This document shows, one piece after another, positions 1 through 8,914 of a stretch of DNA of 64,000 nucleotides. The stretch is from Aliarcobacter butzleri (GTDB lineage Bacteria; Campylobacterota; Campylobacteria; Campylobacterales; Arcobacteraceae), in the NCBI RefSeq assembly GCF_900187115.1, contig NZ_LT906455.1, positions 1,116,001-1,180,000 on the forward strand, written 5' to 3'. Each line of letters begins with the position of its first letter. The first letter of the stretch is position 1. The translations under genes and the position numbers were made by a program. Below the pieces are notes generated by a model. It saw nothing but the letters and a program-made list of their open reading frames with translations. It was not told the DNA's origin and did not search any database.

Positions 1-1
1 A

Positions 2-1042
2 ATAAAAAATAAAAAAAATTCTTTAAGTTTATTTTATGATGACCCAAAAGTTTGTGAAGATGTTATGAAATCATTTGAAAATATAAGTAATAGTTTTGAA
101 GAGTGGCATCCAAAAACAAAAAATGGTGAAACTTTAATTGTAAAATGGGCAAATATAAAACTTCCAAATGGTGAAACAATAAATATTGGATTAGATATTA
201 CGCAACAAAGAAATTATGAAATATCAATTCGAGAAAAAGCTTTAGAGTTAAAAGTTGCAAAATTACAGTTAGAAAATCTAAATAGTTCTTTAGAAAAAAG
301 AATTGAAGATGAAATTAAAAAAAACACAAAACAACAACATATGATAATGCAACAAAATAAATTAGCTCAAATGGGTGAAATGATAGAAAATATTGCTCAT
401 CAATGGCGACAGCCATTAGCTCAAATAAATTCATCAATTATTTTAATTGATGCGATATTAGAAAAGCATAATTTTAAAGATACTCTTGTAGAAAATAAAT
501 TAACAGAAATAGAATCTTTAACTTCTTATATGTCAAAAACTATTAGTGATTTTAAAAATTTTTTTAATCCAAATAAGAAAAAAACTATTTTTAAAGTAGA
601 AGATGCAATTCAAAAAGCCAGTGATATTTTAAAAGGATTAATTAATTCTCATCATATTCAAATAGAAATAAATATTGAAAAAGATTTAAAAATTAATAGT
701 TATCTAGGAGAATTACAACAAGTTATTTTGATTATTATAAATAATTCAATAGATGCTTTTATTCATATGAATATTCATTTTCCAAAAATTTTAATAAATG
801 CTTATATGGATAATGAAAATTTAGTTATACATATAGAAGATAATGCATTAGGAATAAATTCAGACTTATTAGATAAAATTTTTGAGCCATATTTTACAAC
901 AAAACATAAAGCTCAAGGAACTGGACTTGGACTTTATATTGCCAAGATGATTGTTGAAAACAGTTTATTAGGTTTTTTAAGTATTGAAAATAAGCAAAAT
1001 GGTGCTTGTTTTACAATTAAAATACCAAAGGGAGAAATATGA
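2..1042 (+). CDS. sensor histidine kinase, 5' partial
   Basis: C-terminal part of a histidine kinase that presumably phosphorylates the regulator encoded next. The frame is open to the window edge: codons before the first ATG (base 65) still read as PAS-like sequence, so the true start lies outside. In order: end of a PAS/PAC-like domain, a coiled coil, an H-box HQWRQPL with the phospho-acceptor His at about base 398, an N-box NNSIDAF, a degenerate G1 box (DNALGI in place of DxGxG), an F-box region and a clear G2 box GTGLGL. The last bases overlap the next start as ATGA, so the two genes are probably translationally coupled. The signal sensed is unknown. Kinase identity is secure; autokinase activity is slightly uncertain because of the G1 box. 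Confidence 0.9.
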   Translation: MKNKKNSLSLFYDDPKVCEDVMKSFENISNSFEEWHPKTKNGETLIVKWANIKLPNGETINIGLDITQQRNYEISIREKALELKVAKLQLENLNSSLEKRIEDEIKKNTKQQHMIMQQNKLAQMGEMIENIAHQWRQPLAQINSSIILIDAILEKHNFKDTLVENKLTEIESLTSYMSKTISDFKNFFNPNKKKTIFKVEDAIQKASDILKGLINSHHIQIEINIEKDLKINSYLGELQQVILIIINNSIDAFIHMNIHFPKILINAYMDNENLVIHIEDNALGINSDLLDKIFEPYFTTKHKAQGTGLGLYIAKMIVENSLLGFLSIENKQNGACFTIKIPKGEI

Positions 1043-1728
1043 TAGAACAGATGTATCCTTATAAAATTTTATTTGTTGAAGATGAAAATGCAATCAGAGA
1101 AAATTATATAACATATTTAAAAATGTTTTTTAATGAAGTTCATGAAGCCTCAGATGGAGAAGAAGCTTATAAATTTTATGAGTTACATAAACCAGATATT
1201 TTAATAGTAGATATAAATATTCCTAAAATAAATGGATTAGAGTTACTTAAAAAGATTAGACAAAATGATATGACTACAAAAGCTATTATAATGACAGCTC
1301 ATAGTGATAATTCATTTTTATTTGAAGCTGTGACATTAAAACTTACAAAATATTTAGTTAAACCTGTTAATAGAAAAGATTTAAAAGATGCTTTAGAATT
1401 AGTTATAGATGAGTTGTTAAATTTTGATATTCAATCTATTCAAAAAATAGAATTACCAGAAAAATATAGTTGGGATTTGACTATAAAAGAACTAAAACAC
1501 TATAATAAAATAGTTGATTTGACAAATAAAGAAAAGCTATTTCTAGATTTACTTCTTTCTAAAAAAAACAAAGTATTTACTTATGATGATATTTTTGAAT
1601 ATGTTTGGAATTTTGAAGATGAAATTAATTTAAATGGTTTAAAAAATTTGGTAAAAAGATTAAGAAAAAAAGTTCCAGAAAATTTGATTTTAAATGTTTT
1701 TAATGAAGGATATAAAATTAATATTTAA
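1039..1728 (+). CDS. OmpR-type response regulator
   Basis: Two-component response regulator, partner of the kinase that overlaps it by 4 bp. Residues 8-125 form a receiver domain with the acidic pair at E14-D15, the phospho-acceptor D58 in IVDINIPK, the switch threonine in MTAH and the conserved lysine K108 in LVKPV. Residues 150-229 form a winged helix-turn-helix of the Trans_reg_C type (LTNKEKLFLDLL, then a recognition segment GLKNLVKRLRKK). It should act as a cytoplasmic DNA-binding regulator; targets are unknown. A perfect hairpin spans its stop codon and probably ends the operon. Confidence 0.92.
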   Translation: MIEQMYPYKILFVEDENAIRENYITYLKMFFNEVHEASDGEEAYKFYELHKPDILIVDINIPKINGLELLKKIRQNDMTTKAIIMTAHSDNSFLFEAVTLKLTKYLVKPVNRKDLKDALELVIDELLNFDIQSIQKIELPEKYSWDLTIKELKHYNKIVDLTNKEKLFLDLLLSKKNKVFTYDDIFEYVWNFEDEINLNGLKNLVKRLRKKVPENLILNVFNEGYKINI

Positions 1729-1738
1729 TTTTATATCC
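1708..1738 (+). terminator. hairpin at end of kinase-regulator operon
   Basis: A perfect 14-bp inverted repeat (1708-1721 with 1725-1738, loop TAT) spans the stop codon of the response regulator. It is AT-rich and lacks a clear T-run afterwards, so termination efficiency is uncertain, but position and perfection suggest a transcript end. Confidence 0.6.
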
Positions 1739-2030
1739 ACAAATTAAATAGAAAAATAAATAAGAATATAATTTTTATCACTCAATTTTAATGGTTTATA
1801 TCATGAAATAAAAAATAATAAAAAAATTATTTATTTTTTTCAAAATAAAAAATAATCTCTAGCAAATGCCTTTTTTAAGGTATTTGATTGAATATAATAT
1901 TTATAATGAAATTATATGAAAGTTTATATTTACTTTGATACTTTTCTGACACTTCAGGTGTATATAATAACGAAAATATTATTATTTTACTTTATAATGA
2001 TATTGCTTAATAGAATAAAAAAGGTAGTTA
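1739..2030 (+). promoter_or_regulatory. intergenic region with candidate promoter of the Lap-type secretion operon
   Basis: About 290 bp without a gene. The clearest signal is a TATAAT at 1963-1968, preceded by a small dyad ACAC-N5-GTGT at about 1950-1962 that could be an operator. A weaker hairpin lies at about 1864-1885 but has no T-run. No small ORF with a convincing ribosome binding site was seen. The region would carry the promoter of the TolC-OmpA gene that starts at 2031. Confidence 0.45.
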
Positions 2031-4595
2031 ATGAAATTGAAATCAAAAAAAAGATTAATTAGCGTTGTTGCAAGTGCAATATGTTTATTAAGTGTTAATC
2101 TTAATGCTTTAACACTAAAAGAGAGTGTACTAGAAGTTTTAGATACAAATCCAGTAGTACAAGAAAGATTAAAAAATTTTAATGAAACTCAACAAGATTT
2201 AGAAATAGCAAAATCAGAATGGCTACCATCACTTGATTATTCTGCAAGAATTGGAAGAAATAATAGTGGTGAATTAAAAGATAGTGGTAGTTCAAAATTT
2301 GACCACACAGTTCAAGACAGAACTTACTCTCATTATACAAATTCTTTAAAACTTACACAAAATATTTTCAATGGTTTTAGTACAACACATAAAATTAGCT
2401 ATCAAGAGACAAGAATTTTAGGTGCAGCATATCATTATTTAGAAAATGCAAATGATATCTCATTTCAAATGGTTGGAGCTTATATAGATGTTATTAGAAG
2501 TTATCAGCTATATCAAAATGCAAAAGATAATGTTGATATAAACCAAAAAATTTATAACGATGTTAAGTCTTTATATGAACAAGGTTTAACAACAAAGTCT
2601 GAGATGACAAAAATTTATGCTTCTTTATCTTTAGCAAATTCAAATTTAGTTGTTCAAAAAAATAATACAATGGATAAAGAATTTAGATTTAAAAGACTTT
2701 TAGGTAGAGAAGTTAATGTTTCAACTTTAAGTTTACCAGCTTTGAATTATGCAATGCCAGAAAGTAAAGAAAGAGCAGTAATGGTTGCAATTCAAAATAA
2801 CCCTTCAATTTTAGTTAGTAATTTTAATATAAAAGGTGCTCAAGAGTTATATAAACAAAAAAAATCTGCATTTATGCCAACAGTTGATTTAGAGTTAGAA
2901 CAAGTATTTAATGATTATTCAACAGACAATAGTTTTGATAGTGCAGATGATAGACAAAAAGCTTATGTTGTTATGAACTGGAACCTATATAAAGGTGGTG
3001 CACATGAAGCAGATTTACAAAAAAGTAAAAGTTCAATAAATAAAGAAGTAGAACTTCAAAGAAATCTAAAAAGACAAACTATTGAGAGTTTAGAACTATC
3101 TTGGTCTGCGTATGAAATGCTTGGAAAACAACTAGAAGAGTTATATAAATATTACCAATATTCAGAAGATACATTAGAAAGTTATAGAAGTGAATATGAG
3201 ATGGGAAGAAGAACTCTTCTTGATTTGTTATCAGCACAAAATGACTTAGTAAATTCAAAAAGCCAAATTATAAATGCTCAAATGGATAAACTTTTTGCAC
3301 AATATAGAATTTTAGATGCAATGGGTGTTTTAGTAAGTTCAGTAGTTGATGAAGCAGAATACAATAAACTTATAAAACCAACACTTAAACCATTTGATAT
3401 TGTAAAAGATGAATTACCTATAAATCTTGATGCAGATAAAGATGGAATTGTTGATAATTTAGATATTTGTGATAATAGTGTTGTTGGAAATAATGACATT
3501 AAACCTTATGGATGTTCTCAACAAGAAAAAGATTCAGATTTTGATGGAATACCAGATTATAAAGATAAGTGCCCTAATACACCATTTGGAAGTTTAGTTG
3601 ATGCAAATGGTTGTGAAACAGGAGAAGTAAGTGGTAATGAATTTAAAGCAAATGAAGATTATTTAAAATCTGTTATGGCATATACAGAAGAAAGTCCTAA
3701 AAAATCACCAAAACTAGGTTTATATGACTATGAATTTAATGCTGCTGCAAATAAAAATGTTCAATCAACTGCTTTAGATAATCATTTAATGTATGATGAT
3801 TTTAATATGATTAAAAGATTTGAATTTATTGATATGAATAAATCAAGAGAAACTCAAATTGAAAAAATCGTAAATGAAATTAAACCATATAATGATAAAA
3901 ATGTAGTAGTAACTATTATTGGAAATACTGAGATTACAAAAAATAAAGAGAAAAGTTATACTCAAGGAATGGAATATGCAAATACTATTAAAAATGAGTT
4001 AGTAAATAAAGGTATAAATAAAGATATTTTAGTAACTCAATCAAGACTTGATTTTGATAAAGCTTATCTTGATTTAGCTGATGGAAGCTTAAATAATGTA
4101 GTAGCAGTTGCTTTATATGTTCCAAAATCTATTCAAAAAATCAGTGAAAATAGTCCTCAAATAGATAGTGATAAAGATGGAGTAATTGATTCTTTAGATA
4201 AGTGTCCAAATACACCAGCTGGTTATACTGTTGATGAAAATGGTTGTACAAATACTATAAATTTAGAAGTTTTATTTGAAAATAATTCAGCTGTGATAAA
4301 AGAAGAGACAAAAGGAAAAGTATTGTCTTTTGCAAGATATTTACTAGATAACAAAGAGTTTAATACAATAATTGAAGGGCATGCAAGTAAAGATCCAACA
4401 GCATCAGCAGCACATAATCAAAAATTATCAGAACAAAGAGCAGCTGCTATAAAAAATTTATTGATTTCAAATGGAGTTGAAGCTTCAAGAATTCAAAGTA
4501 TTGGAAAAGGTCATAATGAACCAATTGCAGACAACTCAACAGCCGAAGGTCAAGCTTTAAATAGGAGAATTGATGCTATACTTATAAGAAAATAA
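2031..4595 (+). CDS. TolC-family outer membrane protein fused to an OmpA-like domain (LapE-like)
   Basis: Outer membrane exit channel of a type I secretion system. An N-terminal signal peptide (about residues 1-27) is followed by a TolC-type outer membrane factor domain (about 28-435, two alpha-helical repeats). Then come aspartate-rich thrombospondin type 3-like repeats, DADKDGIVD near 467, DSDFDGIPD near 502 and DSDKDGVID near 712, each followed by a CPNTP-like cysteine segment, and a C-terminal OmpA-like peptidoglycan-binding domain (about 743-854). At 854 residues it is roughly twice a normal TolC. It heads a run with an ABC transporter and an HlyD adaptor, so the function as the LapE/TolC component is well supported. 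The OmpA tail probably anchors the channel to the cell wall and the repeats probably bind calcium; both are inferred from family knowledge. Confidence 0.92.
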   Translation: MKLKSKKRLISVVASAICLLSVNLNALTLKESVLEVLDTNPVVQERLKNFNETQQDLEIAKSEWLPSLDYSARIGRNNSGELKDSGSSKFDHTVQDRTYSHYTNSLKLTQNIFNGFSTTHKISYQETRILGAAYHYLENANDISFQMVGAYIDVIRSYQLYQNAKDNVDINQKIYNDVKSLYEQGLTTKSEMTKIYASLSLANSNLVVQKNNTMDKEFRFKRLLGREVNVSTLSLPALNYAMPESKERAVMVAIQNNPSILVSNFNIKGAQELYKQKKSAFMPTVDLELEQVFNDYSTDNSFDSADDRQKAYVVMNWNLYKGGAHEADLQKSKSSINKEVELQRNLKRQTIESLELSWSAYEMLGKQLEELYKYYQYSEDTLESYRSEYEMGRRTLLDLLSAQNDLVNSKSQIINAQMDKLFAQYRILDAMGVLVSSVVDEAEYNKLIKPTLKPFDIVKDELPINLDADKDGIVDNLDICDNSVVGNNDIKPYGCSQQEKDSDFDGIPDYKDKCPNTPFGSLVDANGCETGEVSGNEFKANEDYLKSVMAYTEESPKKSPKLGLYDYEFNAAANKNVQSTALDNHLMYDDFNMIKRFEFIDMNKSRETQIEKIVNEIKPYNDKNVVVTIIGNTEITKNKEKSYTQGMEYANTIKNELVNKGINKDILVTQSRLDFDKAYLDLADGSLNNVVAVALYVPKSIQKISENSPQIDSDKDGVIDSLDKCPNTPAGYTVDENGCTNTINLEVLFENNSAVIKEETKGKVLSFARYLLDNKEFNTIIEGHASKDPTASAAHNQKLSEQRAAAIKNLLISNGVEASRIQSIGKGHNEPIADNSTAEGQALNRRIDAILIRK

Positions 4596-4620
4596 TTTAT
4601 AAGTATATAAAAGGGGAAAA

Positions 4621-6783
4621 ATGGTTAATCAGAATTTGAGAAAAAATGATAGTTTATTAGAGTGTTTAGTTCTATATACGAGGCTTTTTCATAAGCCATT
4701 TTCTTCTGAATCCTTACTTCAAGGATTACCTTTAGGTTCAAATCTATCGGATCAGATGCTCTTTTCTAAAAATAGTTCAAAATCTATGTTTAGTAGAGCA
4801 GCTGCAAGAGCAGGATTAAAAACTACAATTATTGAAAAACCCATAAAAAATATATTGAGTTTACAACTTCCTGTAATTTTATTTTTATCAAATGAAAATA
4901 GTTGCATTTTGGACTCTTTTAATGAAGATAAAACAAAAGCAAAAATTATTTTTCCAGGTGTTGATGACCCTTTAGAAGATTGGGTTGATATAGAAAAATT
5001 AGAAGCTGAATATTTAGGCTATGCATTTATGCTAAAAAAAGCTTATGAATATGAGCATGAAAATGGTAAAAAAACACTTGATATAAATAACCAAAAACAT
5101 TGGTTTTGGAGTACTTTAGGTTTTTCAAAGTCTATTTATCTTGATTGTATTTTGGCTTCAATTTTGATAAATCTTTTTGTTTTAGCAACGCCACTTTTTA
5201 CAATGAATGTTTATGATAGAGTTATTCCAAATAATGCTCAAGAAACATTGGTTGTATTTACAGTAGGGATTGTTATTGTATTTTTATTAGATGGTATTTT
5301 GAAATTTTTAAGAACATATTTTTTAGAAATTGCGGCTAAAAAAAGTGATATTATCATGTCATCTATTATTTTTGAAAAAGTTTTAGATTTACAATTAAGT
5401 TCTCATCCAAAATCAGTTGGTTCATTTGCAAATAACTTAAAAAGCTTTGATAGTATAAGAGGTTTCTTAACAAACTCAACATTAAGTGTGCTTGTAGATT
5501 TCCCTTTTGCGATTTTATTTTTAATTGTAATATTTTATTTATCAGGTGTTTTAGTATTTATTCCTATATTTATTATCTTTTTGATTGTTATTTATGCAAA
5601 AATGATAAAAGACCCTTTAAAAGCGAGTATTGAAAGTACTTATGAAGCAAGTGCTAAAAAAAATGGAATATTAATTGAAGCTTTACAAAATATTGAAACT
5701 ATAAAAGCACAAGGAATGCAAGGAAATATTCAATATAACTGGGAAGAATCGACAGGAGAAATAGCAAATAAAAGTTTAAAATCTAAAGTAATATCTGCTT
5801 CAATTCCTACAGTTACAGGTATTTTGGTTGGATTAAATACAGTTTTGATTATTTGTTTCGGTGTTTATCAAATTCAAGAATTTCATTTAACTATGGGAGG
5901 ATTGATTGCAACTATGATTTTATCAGGACGAGCTATTGCTCCTATGGGACAAATAGTAAGTTTAATTACAAACTATGAAGATACAAAACAATCTTTTAAA
6001 ATGTTAGATGATATTGTAAATAGACCAATTGAACGACCATTAGCTAAAGAGTTTGTAAAAAGACCAGCTTTAAGAGGTAATATCGAGTTTAGAGATGTTT
6101 CTTTTAAATATCCAGATAGTGATTTATATGCTTTAAAAAATGTTAGTTTTTCTATAAAAGAGGGTGAAAAAGTTGCTTTTATTGGAAGAATTGGTTCTGG
6201 TAAAAGTACAATTGCAAAATTATTGTTAAAACTTTATGAGCCTGAAAGTGGTTCAATTTTAATTGATGGAATAGATATCTCTCAAATTGATCCAGCAGAT
6301 TTAAGACAGAAAATGAGTTATGTTCCTCAAGATGTTCACTTGTTTAGAGATACTATAAAGAAAAATATTCTAGGAATTCATAAATTTGTTGATGATGAGT
6401 GGATGCTTAAATGTTCAAAAATTAGTGGAACAGATGAGTTTGTAAAACTTCATCCAATAGGTTATGATATGCCAATAGGTGAAAGAGGGCAAGGTTTATC
6501 GGGAGGTCAACGACAAAGTGTAGCAATCGCAAGAGCCTTAATAAACAATGCAGATATTTGGCTTTTTGACGAACCAACAAATGCGATGGATCAAACAAGT
6601 GAAATGAATGTTTTAAAAAATTTAAAAGAGAATTTAGAAGAGAAAACTCTTTTAATTGTTACTCAAAAGATGAATATGTTAGATTTAGTTTCAAGAGTTA
6701 TAGTTATGAATTATGGTGAAAAAGTTTTAGATGGTAAAAAAGAAGATGTTGTAAAAAAATTAGGAGGAGTTTCAAATGATTAA
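4621..6783 (+). CDS. type I secretion ABC transporter, LapB-like
   Basis: Inner membrane ABC exporter of the type I secretion system. Residues 1-130 resemble the C39-like domain found in LapB/HlyB-type exporters; I see no catalytic cysteine at the usual place near the N-terminus, so it should bind rather than cleave substrate. Residues about 160-450 carry the six-helix transmembrane domain and about 480-715 the ATPase, with Walker A GRIGSGKST near 520, signature LSGGQRQ near 625 and Walker B IWLFDEPT near 645. It follows the TolC-OmpA gene by 25 bp with a GGGGA ribosome site, and its end overlaps the adaptor gene by 8 bp. Length (720 aa) fits the family. The probable cargo is a large repeat adhesin, which is not in this window. 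Confidence 0.93.
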   Translation: MVNQNLRKNDSLLECLVLYTRLFHKPFSSESLLQGLPLGSNLSDQMLFSKNSSKSMFSRAAARAGLKTTIIEKPIKNILSLQLPVILFLSNENSCILDSFNEDKTKAKIIFPGVDDPLEDWVDIEKLEAEYLGYAFMLKKAYEYEHENGKKTLDINNQKHWFWSTLGFSKSIYLDCILASILINLFVLATPLFTMNVYDRVIPNNAQETLVVFTVGIVIVFLLDGILKFLRTYFLEIAAKKSDIIMSSIIFEKVLDLQLSSHPKSVGSFANNLKSFDSIRGFLTNSTLSVLVDFPFAILFLIVIFYLSGVLVFIPIFIIFLIVIYAKMIKDPLKASIESTYEASAKKNGILIEALQNIETIKAQGMQGNIQYNWEESTGEIANKSLKSKVISASIPTVTGILVGLNTVLIICFGVYQIQEFHLTMGGLIATMILSGRAIAPMGQIVSLITNYEDTKQSFKMLDDIVNRPIERPLAKEFVKRPALRGNIEFRDVSFKYPDSDLYALKNVSFSIKEGEKVAFIGRIGSGKSTIAKLLLKLYEPESGSILIDGIDISQIDPADLRQKMSYVPQDVHLFRDTIKKNILGIHKFVDDEWMLKCSKISGTDEFVKLHPIGYDMPIGERGQGLSGGQRQSVAIARALINNADIWLFDEPTNAMDQTSEMNVLKNLKENLEEKTLLIVTQKMNMLDLVSRVIVMNYGEKVLDGKKEDVVKKLGGVSND

Positions 6784-8245
6784 ATTAGAAAAACTCCAAA
6801 ATATTTTCAAAAAACTTGTTTCTTTTCCTAAAAATAAGCTTGAAAAGTTTTTAGATAAACCTTCAAATGCAAAATATAAAGAGATTTATGACGCATTTTT
6901 TGATAATAGTATAAAACTTCCAAAAGAGCCATTGAATGAAAATGACTACGATTATATGAAAAGTTTAAGTGCAGCAGTAGTTTTTCATCATTCAAAAAAA
7001 CTTCATTGGGTTGTTATAGCTTTTTTAGTAACTATTTTTTCTTTTTTAATCTGGTCTTCATTTGCAGAAATTGATGAAATTGCAAGAGGTAGTGGAAAAG
7101 TTGTTCCAAGTGGACAAAATCAAATAGTTCAACACTTAGAAGGTGGTATTGTTCAAGAGATTTTAGTAAAAGAGGGTGATTTTGTAAATAAAGACCAAGT
7201 TTTAATAAGAGTTTCAAATGAAAAATCAACTTCAACAGTTGCTTCAAATGAACTAAAATCTTATTACTATAAAGCACAAATAAAAAGGCTTGAAGCAGAG
7301 TTAAAAAGAGAACCTTTTGTTTATGAGATAACGGATAATCAACAACTTAATGAATTTTTAAATAATGAAAATGAGTTTTATCTTACAAATACAAAACAAC
7401 TAGAATCAAAAGTTAATATTTTGAAAGAGCAAATTAAACAAAAAGAAAACGAATTAAAAGATGCCCAACAAACTATTGAGCATATGAAATTTTCTGTTGG
7501 AGCTATTTCAAAAGAAGTTCAAATGACAAAACCAATGGTAGAAAGAGGTATTCGTTCTCAAGTAGATTTTTTAAAGTTACAAAGAGAAGAGAGTGATGCA
7601 AAAAATAAACTTCAAAGTGTAATTTTAAGTGTAGATAAAATCAATTCAGAAATTATCGAGTTAAATAAAAAAATAGATGAAACATATGGTGTATATGATG
7701 CTCAAATTAGAGAAAAACTAAATGAAACATATACTCAATTAAAAGATATAGAGGCAAATAATGTTGCTTCAGTAGATCAAGTTACAAGAAATACAGTTAT
7801 TTCTCCATCTAATGGAATAGTACAAAAACTTCATGTAAATACAATAGGAGGAGCGATAAAACCTTCTTCTGATTTGTTAGAAATTGTTCCAACAGACCAT
7901 AAATTGATAGTTGAAGTAAAAATATTGCCTAAAGATATTGCATTTATCTATCAAGGACAAAAAGCAATAGTAAAATTCTCTGCTTTTGATTTCTCTATTT
8001 ATGGAGGACTTGATGGACATGTTATAAATATCAGTCCAGATACTATTACTGAAAAAGATGAAAAAACTTTTTATATAGTGAGAATTGAAACAGAAAAAAA
8101 TTATATTGGTAAAGAAGAGAATTCTAAACATATAATCCCAGGTATGATTGCCGATGTCGATATTATGACTGGTAAAAAAACTGTACTTGATTATATTTTA
8201 AAACCAATTTTAAAAACAAAAACTTATACTATGACGGAGAGGTAA
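6776..8245 (+). CDS. HlyD-family periplasmic adaptor, LapC-like
   Basis: Membrane fusion protein that links the ABC exporter to the outer membrane channel. A cytoplasmic N-terminus is followed by a single transmembrane helix (about residues 79-99), then a biotinyl-lipoyl-like segment with the typical QHLEGGIVQEILV motif near 122-134, a long alpha-helical coiled-coil hairpin (about 190-340), and a C-terminal beta-barrel region ending in PGMIADVDIMTGKKT, which is typical of HlyD proteins. The start overlaps the exporter gene by 8 bp with an AGGAG ribosome site inside it, so the two are coupled. Length 489 aa is somewhat longer than HlyD but normal for LapC-type adaptors. Confidence 0.93.
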   Translation: MIKLEKLQNIFKKLVSFPKNKLEKFLDKPSNAKYKEIYDAFFDNSIKLPKEPLNENDYDYMKSLSAAVVFHHSKKLHWVVIAFLVTIFSFLIWSSFAEIDEIARGSGKVVPSGQNQIVQHLEGGIVQEILVKEGDFVNKDQVLIRVSNEKSTSTVASNELKSYYYKAQIKRLEAELKREPFVYEITDNQQLNEFLNNENEFYLTNTKQLESKVNILKEQIKQKENELKDAQQTIEHMKFSVGAISKEVQMTKPMVERGIRSQVDFLKLQREESDAKNKLQSVILSVDKINSEIIELNKKIDETYGVYDAQIREKLNETYTQLKDIEANNVASVDQVTRNTVISPSNGIVQKLHVNTIGGAIKPSSDLLEIVPTDHKLIVEVKILPKDIAFIYQGQKAIVKFSAFDFSIYGGLDGHVINISPDTITEKDEKTFYIVRIETEKNYIGKEENSKHIIPGMIADVDIMTGKKTVLDYILKPILKTKTYTMTER

Positions 8246-8251
8246 AGGAAA

Positions 8252-8845
8252 ATGCAAAAATTAGCACTCTACACTAAAGATAATTTGTTATTAAGTAGAT
8301 GGGAAAGTTTTTTAACTAACTATGAAATAAAAATTATTGAAGATTATGAAGATTTAATTAATTTAGAAAATTCTTTATTAATTGTAAGTAGTTGTGTTAA
8401 TTTAGAAAATGAAGAGTTTATAATCTCTAATGTACTTAGAAAAGAGAATAAGATTTTATTTTTAGAAAGAGTTCCAAATCTACAAAAAGCTAAAAATTGG
8501 TTTGCTTTAGGTATTCAAGGTTATGGAAACTCTATGATGGCATCAGTTTATTTAAATTCTGCAATAGAGACTATTTTGGGTGGATATATTTGGTTACTTC
8601 CTGAAATAACAACTCAGTTAATAAAAAATATAAATATTGAAAAAGATAAAAATGTAGATAAGATTTTTAAAGATTTGACTAAAACAGAAGAAAAAATAGC
8701 TATTTTAATCAAAAATGGTTATACAAATACACAAATTAGTGAAGAGTTAGAAATTTCAATTAATACTATAAAAACACATATAAAACATATTTATGAAAAA
8801 CTTAAAGTAAATGATAGATTATCATTTATAAATCTTTTCTTTTAA
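8252..8845 (+). CDS. LuxR-type helix-turn-helix regulator with a pseudo-receiver
   Basis: DNA-binding regulator encoded 6 bp after the adaptor gene, so probably part of the secretion operon. The C-terminal 60 residues are a LuxR/FixJ-type helix-turn-helix (LTKTEEKIAILIKNG, then TNTQISEELEIS and NTIKTHIKHIYEKL). The N-terminal 120 residues have the size and helix-strand pattern of a receiver domain, but at the expected phosphorylation site the sequence reads LLIVSSCVN without aspartate, and the N-terminal acidic pair is not obvious. It may therefore respond to something other than phosphorylation. A plausible job is control of adhesin or secretion genes; this is inference from position only. 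Confidence 0.8.
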   Translation: MQKLALYTKDNLLLSRWESFLTNYEIKIIEDYEDLINLENSLLIVSSCVNLENEEFIISNVLRKENKILFLERVPNLQKAKNWFALGIQGYGNSMMASVYLNSAIETILGGYIWLLPEITTQLIKNINIEKDKNVDKIFKDLTKTEEKIAILIKNGYTNTQISEELEISINTIKTHIKHIYEKLKVNDRLSFINLFF

Positions 8846-8903
8846 ATGAATTTTTGGTTTTTAGGTGATAAATTGAGAATTATCTCTTTAGAGTATATTT
8901 TGA

Positions 8904-8909
8904 TATAAT
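8904..8909 (+). promoter_or_regulatory. -10 box TATAAT placed for a leaderless transcript of the lapG-like gene
   Basis: TATAAT ends 5 bp before the ATG at 8915, which would put the transcription start at or next to the start codon. No Shine-Dalgarno-like sequence is visible. The upstream stretch is T-rich, as in Campylobacterota sigma-70 promoters. The start site itself is inferred. Confidence 0.5.
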
Positions 8910-8914
8910 AAAAC

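Noticed and set aside
1864-1885. Hairpin in the gap before the TolC-OmpA gene
   Set aside because: Stem has mismatched or G-U pairs and no T-run; the perfect hairpin at 1708-1738 already explains the operon end.
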